Origin: Otatea glauca
Lineage: Eukaryota; Streptophyta; Magnoliopsida; Poales; Poaceae
DNA: 64,000 nt
Direction: 5' to 3'
Assembly: GCA_036346275.1 (NCBI GenBank)
Contig: CM070725.1
Location: 48,050,104-48,114,103 of the forward strand
The position numbers and the translations under genes were made by a program. Within the stretch, counting starts at the first letter, position 1. Each line of letters begins with the position of its first letter. The notes beneath the pieces were generated by a model. It was not told where the DNA came from and did not search any database. It was given only the letters and a program-made list of their open reading frames with translations. Positions 35,794-48,230 of this stretch are shown here, in pieces.

Positions 35794-37150
35794 CTAAAAC
35801 AGACAATGTCTTGCAGCCAGGGGTTACTGGGACTACGGGCTCCTACTTCGGCTCGAAAGACACCTGGGCAGCAACACCGATGTGTCTCTGGCAGGACTTG
35901 GGAGCCACCATTCACATGATCGGCGACGAGATGATCCTGGCTGACCTCCGCCTTCCACCTGTAGGGATGATTGTCACTTTTGGGAGAGGATTCGTGCTGT
36001 AGGTTGCCGCTATCAGTGAAACACAGCTGCTGGTAGCATCCCGGACGGGTACCTTGTCCCAAGGCTTATGCTGAACCTGATCTCGGTCTGACAGCCCGAC
36101 ATGGGCAGCGGGATAAGCGTCTTCTTCCACAACGGTCGTTGTGGGCTTTGATTTGTTCTTCCTGGCCGAGGTCGAGACCTCAGCGGCGGTGGCGCAAGGG
36201 AGTCGTCCAGCAAATATACCGTCTGCCCTTCCTTGACGTTCCTCCTCCCTCTCCCTGATGCTTTCTATAAGCTGCCCATGGCATGCAGTTGGAAGGGAAG
36301 GAGAGGTGAAACGAACAAAATGGCATCCGCTAGGCATAGGAATCGGATCGATTGGCGGGTGCGAGATAAGCTGGTTGCTGGCAGACGTTAAGCTTCGCCA
36401 GAAGCAAGCGAGATGATGAAGCGAAGCTTGGTGTGCGCGCGAGTGGCAGAATTCAAATTTCACTTAACAAGACCATCATATCAAGCACATGATTAAGCAA
36501 GCAATTACTTCACAAATAGTGATCGTTTCGGATAGAGGTACAATCAAACTTTTCAAAAGTTAACCATCAATATCTTTTAAATATTTAAATTGGATACATG
36601 AAAATCATGTACGTAGATTTGTCTCGCAAAACACTCTCATAATATTATAATTTTATTGGGTTTTATGAATATATTATAATAGAAATCAATGGTCAAAACT
36701 GTGTTTCAAATACCGTGTCGATGTCCAAAACGACAACTATGAGATGTGCTTTCATGCTTTTTTTTAACAGTTGCACAAATATTAAAGCATAAATAAAGGA
36801 TAGATGATAATTACTTACCCATTCGCACTGCTCGATAAGTGTTTGTGACCAGAGAGAGTAATAAAACCATAAGAAAGAAATTGATGTAAGAAATACAGGC
36901 AAGCAGGAGGATGAAGGAGAACTGAGATTGTTGCGTTCTAGTATGCTCCTAGTTTGGAAGATTCAGATTCAAATGTTCTAGTTGTTGCATTTCCCATGTG
37001 TTCAACAAAGGCTGACAGAGTGTTCAGTTGAACCATAACCCATATATCATAATTCATAGCCAGCACTTCCAAGATGTCCACAAACACTCATGCTATCAGT
37101 CATCACACGTTGACCAAGCTGATCTGTAGCATCTGACAAGAGTGATACTG
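35794..37150. other. Unassigned region with short open frames
   Basis: At 35800-36460 the DNA is GC-richer, with open frames on both strands (minus 36463-35912, up to 183 codons). None resembles a known family. The stretch 36470-37150 is AT-rich with no recognisable feature. Confidence 0.3.
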
Positions 37151-37204
37151 AATGCGGGTGACACGTAAAATGCCGCAAAAATGTCATAGCACATGCTCAG
37201 CTCC

Positions 37205-37440
37205 CATATCCAGTATTGTCCGTACAACACTCTTCCATGTAATTCAGCATGGTAGTGTGTATAGTTTCGATGACATCTCTCAATGCAAATATAGATACTG
37301 GAGTGTTACCAGCAAGCAATTCAACATGGGAGTATGTACAGTTTTGACGACATCTCTCAGTGACAAGTATAGTAGATATTGGAGTATTATCAGTAAGCAA
37401 TACAGCATGGAAGCATGTACAGTTTTGACGGCACACTCTT
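37205..37440. repeat. Three tandem units of about 79 bp
   Basis: The phrase aattcagcatgg..tagtgtgta occurs at about 37241, 37319 and 37399, each followed by cagtttt/gagttt and gacgacatctctca-type text. On the minus strand the units stay open in one frame (repeats around CRQNCT), so an open frame of 157 codons at 37670-37197 spans them. No family was recognised. Confidence 0.6.
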
Positions 37441-37670
37441 GCTCTAAAAAAAAGACAATGAACTGCTAAACAACGCTCATCCCAATTGCCAACACGGCAC
37501 AGTCGTTTAGACACAGCCGTTGGCCCAAAAAAAAAAGAACAGAAGTAAACAGAAAAGGAAGGAACAGTGTGGCCTCCGCCGGTGGCACGGCCGGTCGCTG
37601 TCGTAATCGCCACCAAATCCGGCTTCTCTTTGAAGAAAGTGGTGTTCGAACCTTCTAGTAGGCGCGCCAT

Positions 37671-38670
37671 GTCGGGCTAGTCTGCGAGATATTTCTCCCG
37701 TGACAAACGCCGAGGAATCGAATCCACTTCGAACAGACCCATCGGAATATAGCACGGGAGGTGTTCGGTGCACTACTGATTCAAACGCTATTTTAAAGTT
37801 AATAAAAATGTGAAATAGATGATAATTATTTGTCATTTTATGTTCTTTAAGTTGTTCGCTTTTTTTCCATAACATATACTATATTTTTTTTTCAAATCTA
37901 GATCCTGTACGAACGAATTTACGAAACTACACCCGTCCCCAAATGTGAAAGCGATAGGGGATGACACATATTACCTGCAGTGAGATAGGCCAATTTAATT
38001 AAGTAATTAATTAGCAATTAATTAAGTAATACGATTACTTAATGATTAATTAAACGATTTGATCAGCAAATTACTGCCATGAATCAATTTAATTAAGTGA
38101 TTAGCAATTAATTAAGATGATTAATTAACTGATTTGATTGTGGTAAATTTCTTACGAGTAAGTGGAGCTTGATAGAAACCTGCAACGGTCCCACTCCACG
38201 ACGCCTACCTAGCTGGATGCCACTGCCATGCTACCATTTTACCACTGTACATATGTCGCTGCTTACCTAGATAGGGATGTACTAGTTTTACAAATTCGTT
38301 TCCACGAGGTTAAATTTGGAGGGGGGAAAATATCAGAGGGGAAAAAGCGAAGACTTCCAATTATCCCTGGTTGAAACCAGGAAATTCATTCAAGACGACG
38401 TGTGAGATCAGATCAGTGGATTGGTCATTTCCAGAGCATGCTGCCATTGCCACCGCTGAGGCGCTGAATAAGTGATGATGCTCTACCGTAATATTTATGG
38501 CTTGCTATACACAGAGGATAATATGAAAGAAAATTAGCAAAAACAAGCGACGACACTGGAGTTGAGTTTCACATGCGGTTGAGCAAATAAACCTGCAGTA
38601 CTACGTTCCTCTCTTTTCTAGTTATTATACTTTTAAGTACTAGCAATAATATTAGTAGCTAATTGATATA
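37671..38670. other. Downstream flank of HSFB2C
   Basis: AT-rich sequence. Near 37985-38150 the phrase aatttaattaagt.attagcaattaattaa occurs twice, an old local duplication. The part next to 38670 should be the HSFB2C 3' untranslated region. No other gene was seen. Confidence 0.35.
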
Positions 38671-39842
38671 CTAGCTGCTGTCAGACCCGTTGCAGGCCCG
38701 GAGGGAGTGGTAGACGGCTCTGGGCCGGTAAGTGGACCAGACCTGCGGCCCCGTCGTGTGATCCTTAGGGTCGGGCTGCGCCTGCGACTCCATCGGCTCC
38801 GGCTTCACGGGGTCCTCGCCGCCGCCGTAGTCGTGGCGCATTCGCTTCTGCCCGATGGAGACGCCGAAGAGCCTCGCACTCGTCTTCTCCTCATCGTTCT
38901 CTGCCCCCGGCGCGGCGCGGCCCTCGACGGCAGCGGGAGCCCCCGGGCACGAGGGCATGAGCTCGAGCACTGCCGTAGGTGGAAACGGCGGCACCTCCGC
39001 CGACTCGCCGGAGCAGTTCCCGGTGGCGGCCACGTTGGCGGCGTCGAGCTGCTCGGTGGCGGCGTACTTGGACATGAGGAGGAGGATGTTGTTGCAGAGC
39101 TTCTTCATCTGACCGAGCTCGCGCGCCAGCCGCGCGTTCTCCCGCCGCAGCCGCTCGTTCTCCTCGCCAAGATCGCCGGAGGGGAACACGCCGGATCCGG
39201 AGCAGGACGGCGCCGGCGGCTGGAGCAACGGAGGTTCCTGGGACGAGCTCGACGACAGCACCTGCTCCTCGCCGGAGAGCACCGGCGAGACAGGCAGCGC
39301 CGTCGGAATCGCTGCCGCAGCCTCCGCCACCGTGACCACCCCCGTCGCCGCGGCTGCCGGCGTCACCTTCCGGCGGTGTATGTCGCAAAGTAGCCGCCTT
39401 TCCCCTCGGCGGAAGCAATCGTTGGCGAACTCCCACCTGTCCGGCACAATCTTCCTAAATCCCTACACCCAAAGAGCACCATCACGCATCAGCACCCCAA
39501 CGTTCCGGCGAAACCAAGACAGATTGAATGAACCGTAATAAAATAAACGGGAAGAGAAAAGGAACAAGAACAACATTGACGTACGTAGGTGTTGAGCTGC
39601 CGCACGAAGCTGGAGAAGTTGTTGTGCTTGAAGTACCTGGGGAGGAGGTCGCGCGCGAACTCCGCCGGGCGCCACACGACGAAGGTGGATCCGTCCTCGT
39701 TCCACGAGATGACGTCGTCGACCGCCGGGTCGTCCACCAGCTGGTAGGTCTTGGTCAGGAACGGCGTGGGCAGCGACCTCTGCCCCGCCTGCGCCAGCGG
39801 CGGGGGTGGCTCGTCGGCGGCGGCTGCGACCTGCTCGTCCAT
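38671..39842 (-). CDS. HSFB2C: Heat-shock transcription factor, class B2 (HsfB2c-like)
   Basis: Class B HSFs bind heat-shock elements in the nucleus and mostly act as repressors or coregulators of the heat-stress response. There are two exons, 39842-39585 and 39462-38671, with GT-AG ends, giving 349 residues. The single intron falls after RQLNTY, at the conserved position inside the HSF DNA-binding domain. That domain runs from [15 protein letters not shown] through [41 protein letters not shown] and [15 protein letters not shown]. Then come a Ser/Pro-rich linker, a short HR-A/B coiled coil ([20 protein letters not shown], without the class A insert) and the B-type repressor motif LFGVSIG, followed by the basic QKRMR. 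It ends [13 protein letters not shown]. The linker phrase [10 protein letters not shown] and the tail RACNG resemble rice HsfB2c more than HsfB2b; the symbol rests on that memory-based likeness. Both exons are GC-rich and intact. Confidence 0.93.
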
Positions 39843-39914
39843 GGCGCCGCCGCCCGCGCAGATCTGGCCAGGGGACACCGTAGCTTCCAGGCGCAGGAAG
39901 GACGGAACGCGGCC

Positions 39915-39927
39915 TTCTGGAAGGTTC
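39915..39927. promoter_or_regulatory. Perfect heat-shock element in the HSFB2C 5' leader
   Basis: TTCTGGAAGGTTC matches the three-unit heat-shock element TTCnnGAAnnTTC exactly. It lies between the predicted TATA box and the ATG, so within the transcribed leader if that TATA is used. Confidence 0.65.
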
Positions 39928-40048
39928 CGGTCGCGTAGCGTGGAGAAAACCAACCAGTGAAGTACGAAACGAAGCGAGCGGAGGAGTCGGACACGGAGGC
40001 AGGGAAGAAATGAACGGGGCAGCGGACCAGCGGCTGCGGAGGGAGAAG

Positions 40049-40057
40049 CTTTTATAA
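40049..40057 (-). promoter_or_regulatory. TATA box of HSFB2C
   Basis: On the minus strand the sequence is GGTTTATAAAAGCTTC, about 210 bp upstream of the ATG. That would place transcription start near 40020-40030 and give a leader of about 180 nt. Confidence 0.65.
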
Positions 40058-40175
40058 ACCGAGGGCGACCCACCGCTCGAGCGTGGGTGGCTGGTTTCAC
40101 GACGTTGAACGTGTGTTTTGCGGCGATCGGACGGTTGGAAACGCCGTGCGCAGGGGTGGGGCTAGGACGCTGCGA

Positions 40176-40228
40176 GAAGCTTCGGAGGCGTTTTTTCTTT
40201 CTTTCTTTCCAGGTGTTCTGGAAGGTTC
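40176..40228. promoter_or_regulatory. Upstream heat-shock elements of HSFB2C
   Basis: A second TTCTGGAAGGTTC lies at 40216-40228, identical over 13 bp to the leader site, and a GAAGCTTC dyad at 40176-40183. They sit about 125-170 bp upstream of the TATA box, a usual position for HSEs, and suggest that this gene responds to HSFs, possibly including itself. Confidence 0.6.
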
Positions 40229-40328
40229 ATGCAAGCCGGGCGAATGAATCTGGGACACGTTTCGGGCGTGGGTGGGGCCCACCTCCACGAGCCACAGCCA
40301 GGCAGCTGGGATAACATTTGATTAGATT

Positions 40329-40400
40329 AGATAGACTATACTACGAGTACTGTATACTGTAGAGACTAGACTATACTACGAGTACTGTATACTGTAGCAG
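40329..40400. repeat. Short tandem duplication upstream of HSFB2C
   Basis: The phrase gactatactacgagtactg followed by tatactgtag occurs twice in a row. Confidence 0.7.
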
Positions 40401-41340
40401 TTTGAATGTGAGAATAAAGTCATGTTCATCTAGGGAGTAACTAATATAATCGTGTTCCGAATTTCAATTGGTTGTGTGTGCTCGTGGAGGAGTATTTTGT
40501 TTGCGTGGAGTTTATTTCACAGTTTTACCGTGCAGTATTAATCTGAACGAGGGCGTGTGTCCTACCAAGCAGGGGAGCTACTAACGTCCGGACTTCCGAA
40601 AGGAGTGTTTCCGATGTACGCGTCGCTTCTACCAGTCATCGAATCTCCCTAAAAAATATCAGTTACAGTTGCTCTATCTGGTGGTGTAACAAGAATTACG
40701 CTTCTACCAGCCATCGAATCTTCCTCAAAAATAGCAGTTACAGTCGCTCCATGTGGTGTAACAAAGATCAAAAAGTGTAATAATTAGTTATTAAATTTGC
40801 AACAAAATCTTTAATCAAAGAAGAGTAATAAATAGTTATTAAGTTTGTAACAAAATCTTTACTCTCTATGCAATAAACACAAAATCAATAAAACAAAAAT
40901 ATGCCAACCAAAGCCTTGCTTATCCGGCCACTGGTTGTTGTGACACCCTATTCTTGCTGGTCCATAGAGAGAAGAGCAAAAGGAGCATGGTTGTGATGAT
41001 GGCTAGCTGGGGAGGAGAAGCTGGACGTAAAAAATAGGGATTGAAAGGTATAGACTTGGTAGGAGAATAGATAAGGACGAGATCCGATGCAACAAAAAAA
41101 TCTTAGAAGCACAACAATTAGTTCCTAAGTTTACAACAAATCTATGTTTCGGATGCAACAAACACGAAATCAAGAACAAATGCGCAACAATTTTGAACTA
41201 TTAAAGCAATAAATACAAGAACGTATTGCAACAAAAATAACCTTGTTGCAATAATGAAGAAACATTTATAACATTCTATATCTTGTGCTGCAACATTCAA
41301 ATTCAACTGTTGTAACAATTTAACTTAATGGTATCAACAT
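40401..41340. other. Intergenic DNA with old duplications
   Basis: A unit of about 78 bp (cttctaccagtcatcgaatc onwards) is duplicated at about 40626-40765, and one of about 57 bp (aatagttattaa, then aacaaaatcttta) at about 40785-40865. The stretch 41090-41340 is rich in gcaaca/tgcaac motifs, typical of old grass repeats. No gene was seen. Confidence 0.4.
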
Positions 41341-43900
41341 TTAGGTGCACATAGAGGAGGATAAGAATGAGGTCTTTTCGGCCCATGGCCCAAAGACAAA
41401 GGAAGCCGAACACCGCGATGGGAATCTCATCGTGAAGGTTAGCGGTGTGGTCCTCGAATCCCGTCACCTCGCCAGTAGACCTGCATCTAACAGGGGTGAG
41501 GCTAGGCCACACCACCACCTCACCGTCGGGACCGTGCCATCCTCCGCATGCCTCCTCTTCGCAGGTGAGTGCATATATTTATTTATTTATTCGTGTATCT
41601 CACATAAACAAGACTGCAGCCCGTGACAGCAGAGATCAAATAGCGCTCACCAGTGTTGCTACCAACAGTCCCACATGAACTCGAGCGGCAATGGCAACCT
41701 CGAAACTCCCCTTCATGTGAGATCCGATGATATTGGCGTGCAGCAAGAGAGATTGAGAGCGAGACGGAATGAAGAGGGAACACGTCGAGAACCTCACCCA
41801 GGCTGCAGTACCCTAGGGTCTCATATATATACTGTACTAGTCCCATGATCAGCGACTAGCACACATATTTAACATTGTTATCACATCCATACTCAACATA
41901 GCAAAAATATAAAAACATAGATCATATATATACAAAATATACATTGTTCTTATAATAAAGAGGTCATTGGCTGAATTAAATGCAACGAAAAAAGTAGTTG
42001 TCGGGACTCAAATATACAAATTCGGACCCTCTGTGTATATCGCACTAGTCCAGGATCACGCTAGTGCACACAGCCTCAACATAGATGAATATCATAGTCA
42101 TACACAACAGAAATATAATAAAAGACTTCATATATTAATTATAACCTGTTGACTAACCTTATAGTCAACCTTTACATGGATATGCCATGCAGAGCTAAAC
42201 TAATAATAATAAATTAAACTGCAGCAAAAAGAAAACGTAGATAACCCCTCAATATATCACAGGCAGCTGACAAGGCTCGCAGCCTAAATATTCGTCTCTT
42301 CCTGATACTCCTCCTCCATAACTGGTGTAGACTCCTCCTCAACTGGTGATTTGTTGTTGGCAAAGAAGAGTACTCAAAGAACTCAACAAATTGTGCACAT
42401 AATGCAATTTTAACATAACTATATGCAAGGCTTATTCTAAATGAATGGTTGATATGGCTATTTTGTAATAAAACAGCATTTATAAAGAATACAATAGATA
42501 GATTGAAATGACGGTAAAACAAATAATAATAATAATAAGTAATTTGTAGGTATTTTTCAAGTAAACATGGCATCTAGACCTAACATATTCCAAATTTTCC
42601 AATGGAATACTGCCTTCCCATCCAAGTTTTTATTTTTGCATAAATCTAACCTTTGACTATAATTCCTGAGCATTGCTCAATACCGCGAGCACGGTTATCC
42701 GAATAGATCTTACACTCTGCAGAAGTTATGCACTTTACCCACAAGATACAATCAACTCACCACATCTACCGTGACTTGCCATACAAGAGTGTACGATTGA
42801 ACAATCATAACAAAACCTTTATAATGCCATGTCTTAATCTAGTACTACCCACTAAGATTTCAACACTAAAGGGCTATAACTACCACAGCAGTGCCCCTCT
42901 CTTGCGCCATGTGAGTTGAACCTTATAACCCGGGACTCACATCACCACTGGTAGTACCAAAACTAAACCATTACAAATTAATCAACTAGATTCGCCCTAT
43001 TCCAGATATGTGATTACATGTTTGACTCAGTTCAAAGGCTTGCAAGGTTAAATCTTTAATTGATTGAGGCAAGACTTCCATAATCCCTCTGTCATTCTGG
43101 CCCACCTTGGCATACTACCCATTACCACTTGCCCTAATCTAAATTATTTACCACTCGAGTTGATTAGCATGCATCACGTGCTATCAACAAGTCAACATCG
43201 TTGTGTGACAACCCCGTCACTACAACTGAATATTATTGTGTGACAACACCCGACACACCTTTCATAAACATATTCCATTAATCAAGATTAATTTGATATT
43301 TCAAAAGACATGAGTTATATGTGGCATAGCTAAGCATACTAAATACGGTCTAACTAACATATGTTGATTTCTGATATTAACCAACTAGTAATGAACCATC
43401 ATAGTGTGATAATTAATTATAGCATACAAATGACAATGTAGGGTATAATACAATCGGGATGATTAACTAGATCCCAAACTAAATTTGGAAACAGAGGTAC
43501 ACGTTAAATGACATGCATGATTTAAATCAACATAGCAATTTTATAAAATTGGGTTTAACATGATCAATGCACAACTTGCCTCGGAAAATCTCTTGTTCCT
43601 TTTCTGGACCTTACTCTTGGTTCAACGCTTCCTCCTCGGACTCTTCGAGCACTTCAACGTCTACATGTATCGAGAGAAAATACAAAATAATACTAAAACA
43701 GAGAGCAAACAAACTTTAAAAATCAAATTAAATTCATCATTAAATAGATATCAACTTTACAATTTTTTAGAAATTTGAATCGCCTCAATTGGAGCTCATA
43801 TGAGGAAGAACGAGTTTTCAAAAGATTTGATAAATAAAAAAATACATAAAATAGAAAATACCGAATTTACCGAATTATTTTTATTTTGAAAATCCGATTT
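41341..43900. other. Probable retrotransposon debris
   Basis: No intact frame was recognised. The stretch 42540-43200 (phrases such as gcgagcacggttatccgaat and acactttacccacaag) resembles, in my memory, LTR sequence of grass Ty3/gypsy elements. I found no LTR pair, primer site or target duplication to fix boundaries. Confidence 0.3.
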
Positions 43901-45307
43901 ATTACGTCAGCACCCGATCTAGACCAATCGGAAGCCAACACATCACCTGGGTATATGGACTTGGTCCGTCATATCCACAATCTACCGTAGACCTGGTGCA
44001 CCTGCGGTTCATCAGGCTGGCAGGCGGGCCCATGCAGAAGCTGACCAGACGGACATGCGAGTATGACCGAGCGACACATCGGCGAATAGATCTGATGTTG
44101 CACTAACGATGCAACCGACGTGGCATCCACGTGTCGATCACCGGGGCATGACACGTTAGCGACAACAGCGCAGGGCCTCACCGCCGGCAAGAAAGGAGGG
44201 CACATACGGCTGGTCGTGACCTCACCTACCAAGTCGTTCCTTGGAAGCATTGTGAGTTAAAGTAGCCTTCGAATAATGATTCGAATAAGAGTGGCCCTCA
44301 TAAGATAGAAACGCTATAAATTTGTGACGAAAATTGGAGCTTGCAATAGCATAAAAATATGCATTATTTTCATCACCCAACTTCACCTATTTTTGTTTAG
44401 CGCGTTGCTTCCGGTAAATGCGTTGATGAGCAAGCAAAATAGCAAGATGATCACGATCCAATTGCCGAAAATCCTCTCAGCCAACCATAGCCGGCGCTCA
44501 GCTTCTAGATCATCCAGGTACGCGTTGATAGATTGTTTCTTCAGTAGTGTAGAATTTGGACCAGTATAATTATCCCACAATAACACAGAGTTCCTTGAGC
44601 CCTCATCTAAATAATCTTATTTAGTTGCTGTGCGCCTACGAAACGAGTGCCATGAGGCAACAATCTGAAATTCTGAATGTAAGAGAGACTTGACGAACAA
44701 AATCCATCAGATTTCTATGAGTACGGTTCGACTGAATTGGATCGGAAGCACAAATTTTTAACCCAGGAGACGTGCGCCGATTATGCCGCTGTATTGCGGA
44801 CTTGCTGTTGGTTCAAGCTTACGACCGCGAAGTTCCAGCAACGCGACAAGCAAAGTGTATCCAACGATCTTAACATGCGGAAGGGGCGGATCTAAGGTTG
44901 CCGGTATGCTTCGTATCTCAAAAAATTGATAAACACGATAAAATCAACTCTTTAATATATTAAATTTGTCAATTAAATTGATTCTGATTTTGATAATCTG
45001 AGATTTTTAAAACCTTATAACTATTTGTACTGTACTTTTAGCAAATTTTAAATATATGTGAGGCTATAAAATTGTACGTATAAAGTGTACACCTATGTAG
45101 ATTTTTTTTCTAATTTCCCCACTAACTTGGGGAGTGCGTGTCAGCCGGTCACTGTCGGGATAAAGCAGTCATGTGTCTCTTGCCGCATTCCTTTTCTACC
45201 GTAGAAGCAAAGCGACACGTGTCACTTGCCGCGAGCCTTTAATGCCGTACCTTGTTGACAACACGGTAACCACCTTAATCATGGCACGTGCTCCGACCAG
45301 TGCAACA
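43901..45307. other. Intergenic DNA without a recognised gene
   Basis: Short open frames only. The GC-rich part 43910-44250 may be part of an LTR, but this is not shown. Confidence 0.25.
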
Positions 45308-45315
45308 AGTGCAGA

Positions 45316-45948
45316 TAGGGTTGAAAACGGAAACGAAATTTCCGTCCATTTCGAAAAAAAACGGAAATGGAAGCCTTTTTTTCGGAAACGAAAAATGTCG
45401 GTAAGAAACATAAATTTTTGTCAGAAACGGAGATGAGAGAGCCAGTTTCGACGGAAACAGAAACGAAAATTCCGTATAAATAGAACCGAAAATTCCGTTT
45501 TATAATTTAAATAATGCCAGAAATATATATTGCTTTGTAGATAATATCAAATAGAGTTAAAAAATTGTACAAAAATTCTCAAAAATATTTTATAATATTT
45601 TGAACTTATGAAAATTATTTTCAACAAGATTTTGGTTTTGTTTTTCTCAAATAAATTATTTATTTAAATCTAAAACTAGTAAAAATCATTAATTAAATGC
45701 TGAAGATTTATAAAATCAGAATTAAATGATCAATTAAAGAATTTGCAAATTTTTGGGTGTTACTACAAGGAACATATCTGTATGGAATTATTTACTTTCG
45801 TTTCCGTATCCGCTCCATTTTGGTTCGCATCCATTTCTGTCACTATCCGTCTCCGGGGTTTCCGATTTCGTTTACGTTACCAATAAAAAAATGTAGAAAC
45901 AAAATGGAACAACTATTACCGACCGTTTCCATTTCGCTTTCATCCCTA
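45316..45948. mobile_element. Non-autonomous hAT element
   Basis: The left end is TAGGGTTGAAAACGGAAACG and the complemented right end is TAGGGATGAAAGCGAAATGG. The flanks AGTGCAGA (45308-45315) and GGTGCGGA (45949-45956) fit an 8-bp target duplication with two mismatches. Subterminal repeats are of the ggaaacg/cgtttcc type. The 633-bp element has no transposase frame. Confidence 0.7.
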
Positions 45949-46132
45949 GGTGCGGACCCCACAAGCCTACCGTGACGTGACTACAGCAGGTCTTACTGGT
46001 GATCCTGTCACGCATGGTGACCACGGCAGAAGCCTTCGGCGCTACGGGACGGTGGCATAAAGGTTCGAAATCTCACCGGAATTTCGCGAGATTTCGCCGA
46101 GATCTCGGTTCCGGACTGTGATGGTTTGTAGG

Positions 46133-46542
46133 TAGGGCTGTAAACAAGCTGGGCTCGAGCGAGCCTGGCCCTCCAGGCTCGAGCTCGGTAAGGCTCGGCT
46201 CGGCTCGGTCCAAGCTCGAGTAGGCTCGAGCTCGGCTCGAGTAAGCTCGGTAAGCTTGATAAGCTCGAGTAAGCTCAGTAATTCTGGTAAGTTCGGTAGG
46301 CTCGGTAACAAGTTCGATTAAGCTCGGCTCGAGGAAGCTCGGTAACAAGCTCGAGAAAGCTCGATTTAAGGAAGCTCGGTCCAGGTTCGAGTAGGCTCGC
46401 GAACTATTCGAGCTCGGCTCGGTTAAGCTCGCGAGCTCGAGCTCGAGCTCGGCTCGTTCGAAGCTCGAGCCGAGCTCGAATCGAGCCTCTCGCGAGCCGA
46501 GCTCGTGTAGCTCGTGAGCCTCGAGCTTTTTTTACAGCTCTA
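46133..46542. mobile_element. Non-autonomous hAT element rich in ctcgag/gctcgg motifs (TSD TTTGTAGG)
   Basis: The left end is TAGGGCTGTAAACAAGCTGG and the complemented right end is TAGAGCTGTAAAAAAAGCTC. The 8-bp duplication TTTGTAGG is exact (46125-46132, 46543-46550). The 410-bp interior is packed with gctcgag/ctcggta repeats, so the single strand could fold extensively. It is non-coding. Confidence 0.88.
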
Positions 46543-46550
46543 TTTGTAGG

Positions 46551-48230
46551 ACTATCAGTCGGATTTGAAAATTTTAAAAAAAATTGAAATGCTACAATAA
46601 TCTCGTGCATTATTGTTGAATTTGTATTTTGGAGCCTGTAATGGACTAGACGCAAGTTAATAACCCTCGGTGAAGTGATCTTGCATGATAATTTGTTGAA
46701 AAACCATTTTTTGAGATATTTTTTAAAAACTTTAGAAAAACTGTTAGTTTTTTATAAAATTGTACATACTTTGTCCTAACGTGAAAAATTTATTGTACCA
46801 TCATAAGAAGTGTAATATCATACAAAAAAAAATTCAAAATAATTTAACTTCATTTATTATCTTTAAAAAATCAAAAACAGAATGAACATAATTGGGACAG
46901 TAACATTGTCAGAATTTTATAATTTTTCTCGTGTGTGATCATGATCCAAAATTTTTATGAGAGCTTAATAATTTACTCATTAACATTATATAGAATTGTT
47001 TTAAAAATTCAATATTTTTGTTTTCTCAATCAAATCTATATATGTATTGAACTTCATTTGTTATATTTCAAAAATCAAAAACAGAAAAAAAACATAAATG
47101 GTACATTGTACTTGTAAGAATTTTATAAATTCACTGAAGTGTGATAATGATTCAAAAATTTTATGGGATCTTAATAATTTCCTTATAACCCTTATGAATT
47201 TTTTTTAAAAAAAATTAAACTTTTTTTATTTCTAAAGCAAATCTATGTATTGATCATTAGGCTTTTTACGAGGACGTAGCACTCTCAGGATTTTTGGAAC
47301 TTCTTCAAGCTTGATCATTATATGAAAATTTTATAGAAACATTGATGATAAATCAGGATCATCCACAAAAATTGTCAAAATTTTCTAACGTGGTTTGTAC
47401 CATTTTTCATTTGGTTGAAATTTGCCGGTAAAACTTTTATCAGCACAGTAGCACTGTCCAAATTTTCAAAAATTCATGAAGCTTGATAATCATCTAAAAA
47501 TTTTATGAGAATATTAGTGATGCATCAAAACCATGCACAAAAAATTTCAAAATTTTCTAACGTGATTTGTTTTATTTTTCATTCGGTTCAAACTTGCCGG
47601 TCAGCGTTTTATCAGGACGGTAGTAATGTTTGAATTTTTAAAAATTCCTCAGATCTGATAATCATATGAAATTTTTATGGGAACATCACTGATGTGTCAG
47701 GAACCTACAAAAAAGTTCAAAATTCTTCGACGTCGTTTGATCCAATTTTCGCTCGGTGCAATTTTGCCGAGATTTCGGTAAAACCGGCCGAAATTTCGGT
47801 TTTCTCGGTAGAAAAAATCTGGATTTGAATTTTTGTTTTTGCATTTCGTCCGAGATTTGCCCAAAATTTCTAAATCTTGCCGAGATTTCATTCTCTGATC
47901 ACGGATGGTACTTAGAGCAAAATCGAGATTTGGAACCCTAGGTGGCATCTCTTACCATCTAGGTGATACATGTTAACTATCGTAGCTTTCGCAATAAGAG
48001 AGGTGGTAAGATATATCTTAGTTGTCATAGCTTTTACGGTAAAAGAGACGACTCTGCAATTACGACGGAGTGAAAAAAAAAGCAACCGAATAAAATAAGC
48101 TAAAGCTTCGGCGATCCATGGGTTGGATTCCAACGGATGCTGCTAGGAGTTGGAACGGATGCTCTGCAATCTTCGTCCGTGTTGGCAAAGCAAAAGCACA
48201 TTTGACGAATTGCGGCCAGTCGGGAGAAGG
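46551..48230. other. AT-rich repeat DNA, possibly one larger hAT-like element
   Basis: The region around the small hAT element (about 46056-47897) starts with aaaggttcgaaatctc and ends with gagatttcattctct, which are roughly inverted. The flanks acggtgg and acggatgg are similar. This may be an older hAT-like element that received the smaller one. The interior holds three diverged repeats of tttcaaaattttctaacgtg-type text (about 47375, 47550, 47715) and encodes nothing. Confidence 0.35.

Noticed and set aside
35412..36062. 216-codon minus-strand frame
   Set aside because: It runs through the TATG microsatellite and the MITE; no domain is present.
38707..39393. Plus-strand open frame of 228 codons opposite HSFB2C
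   Set aside because: It is the GC-rich antisense shadow of the HSF coding exon.
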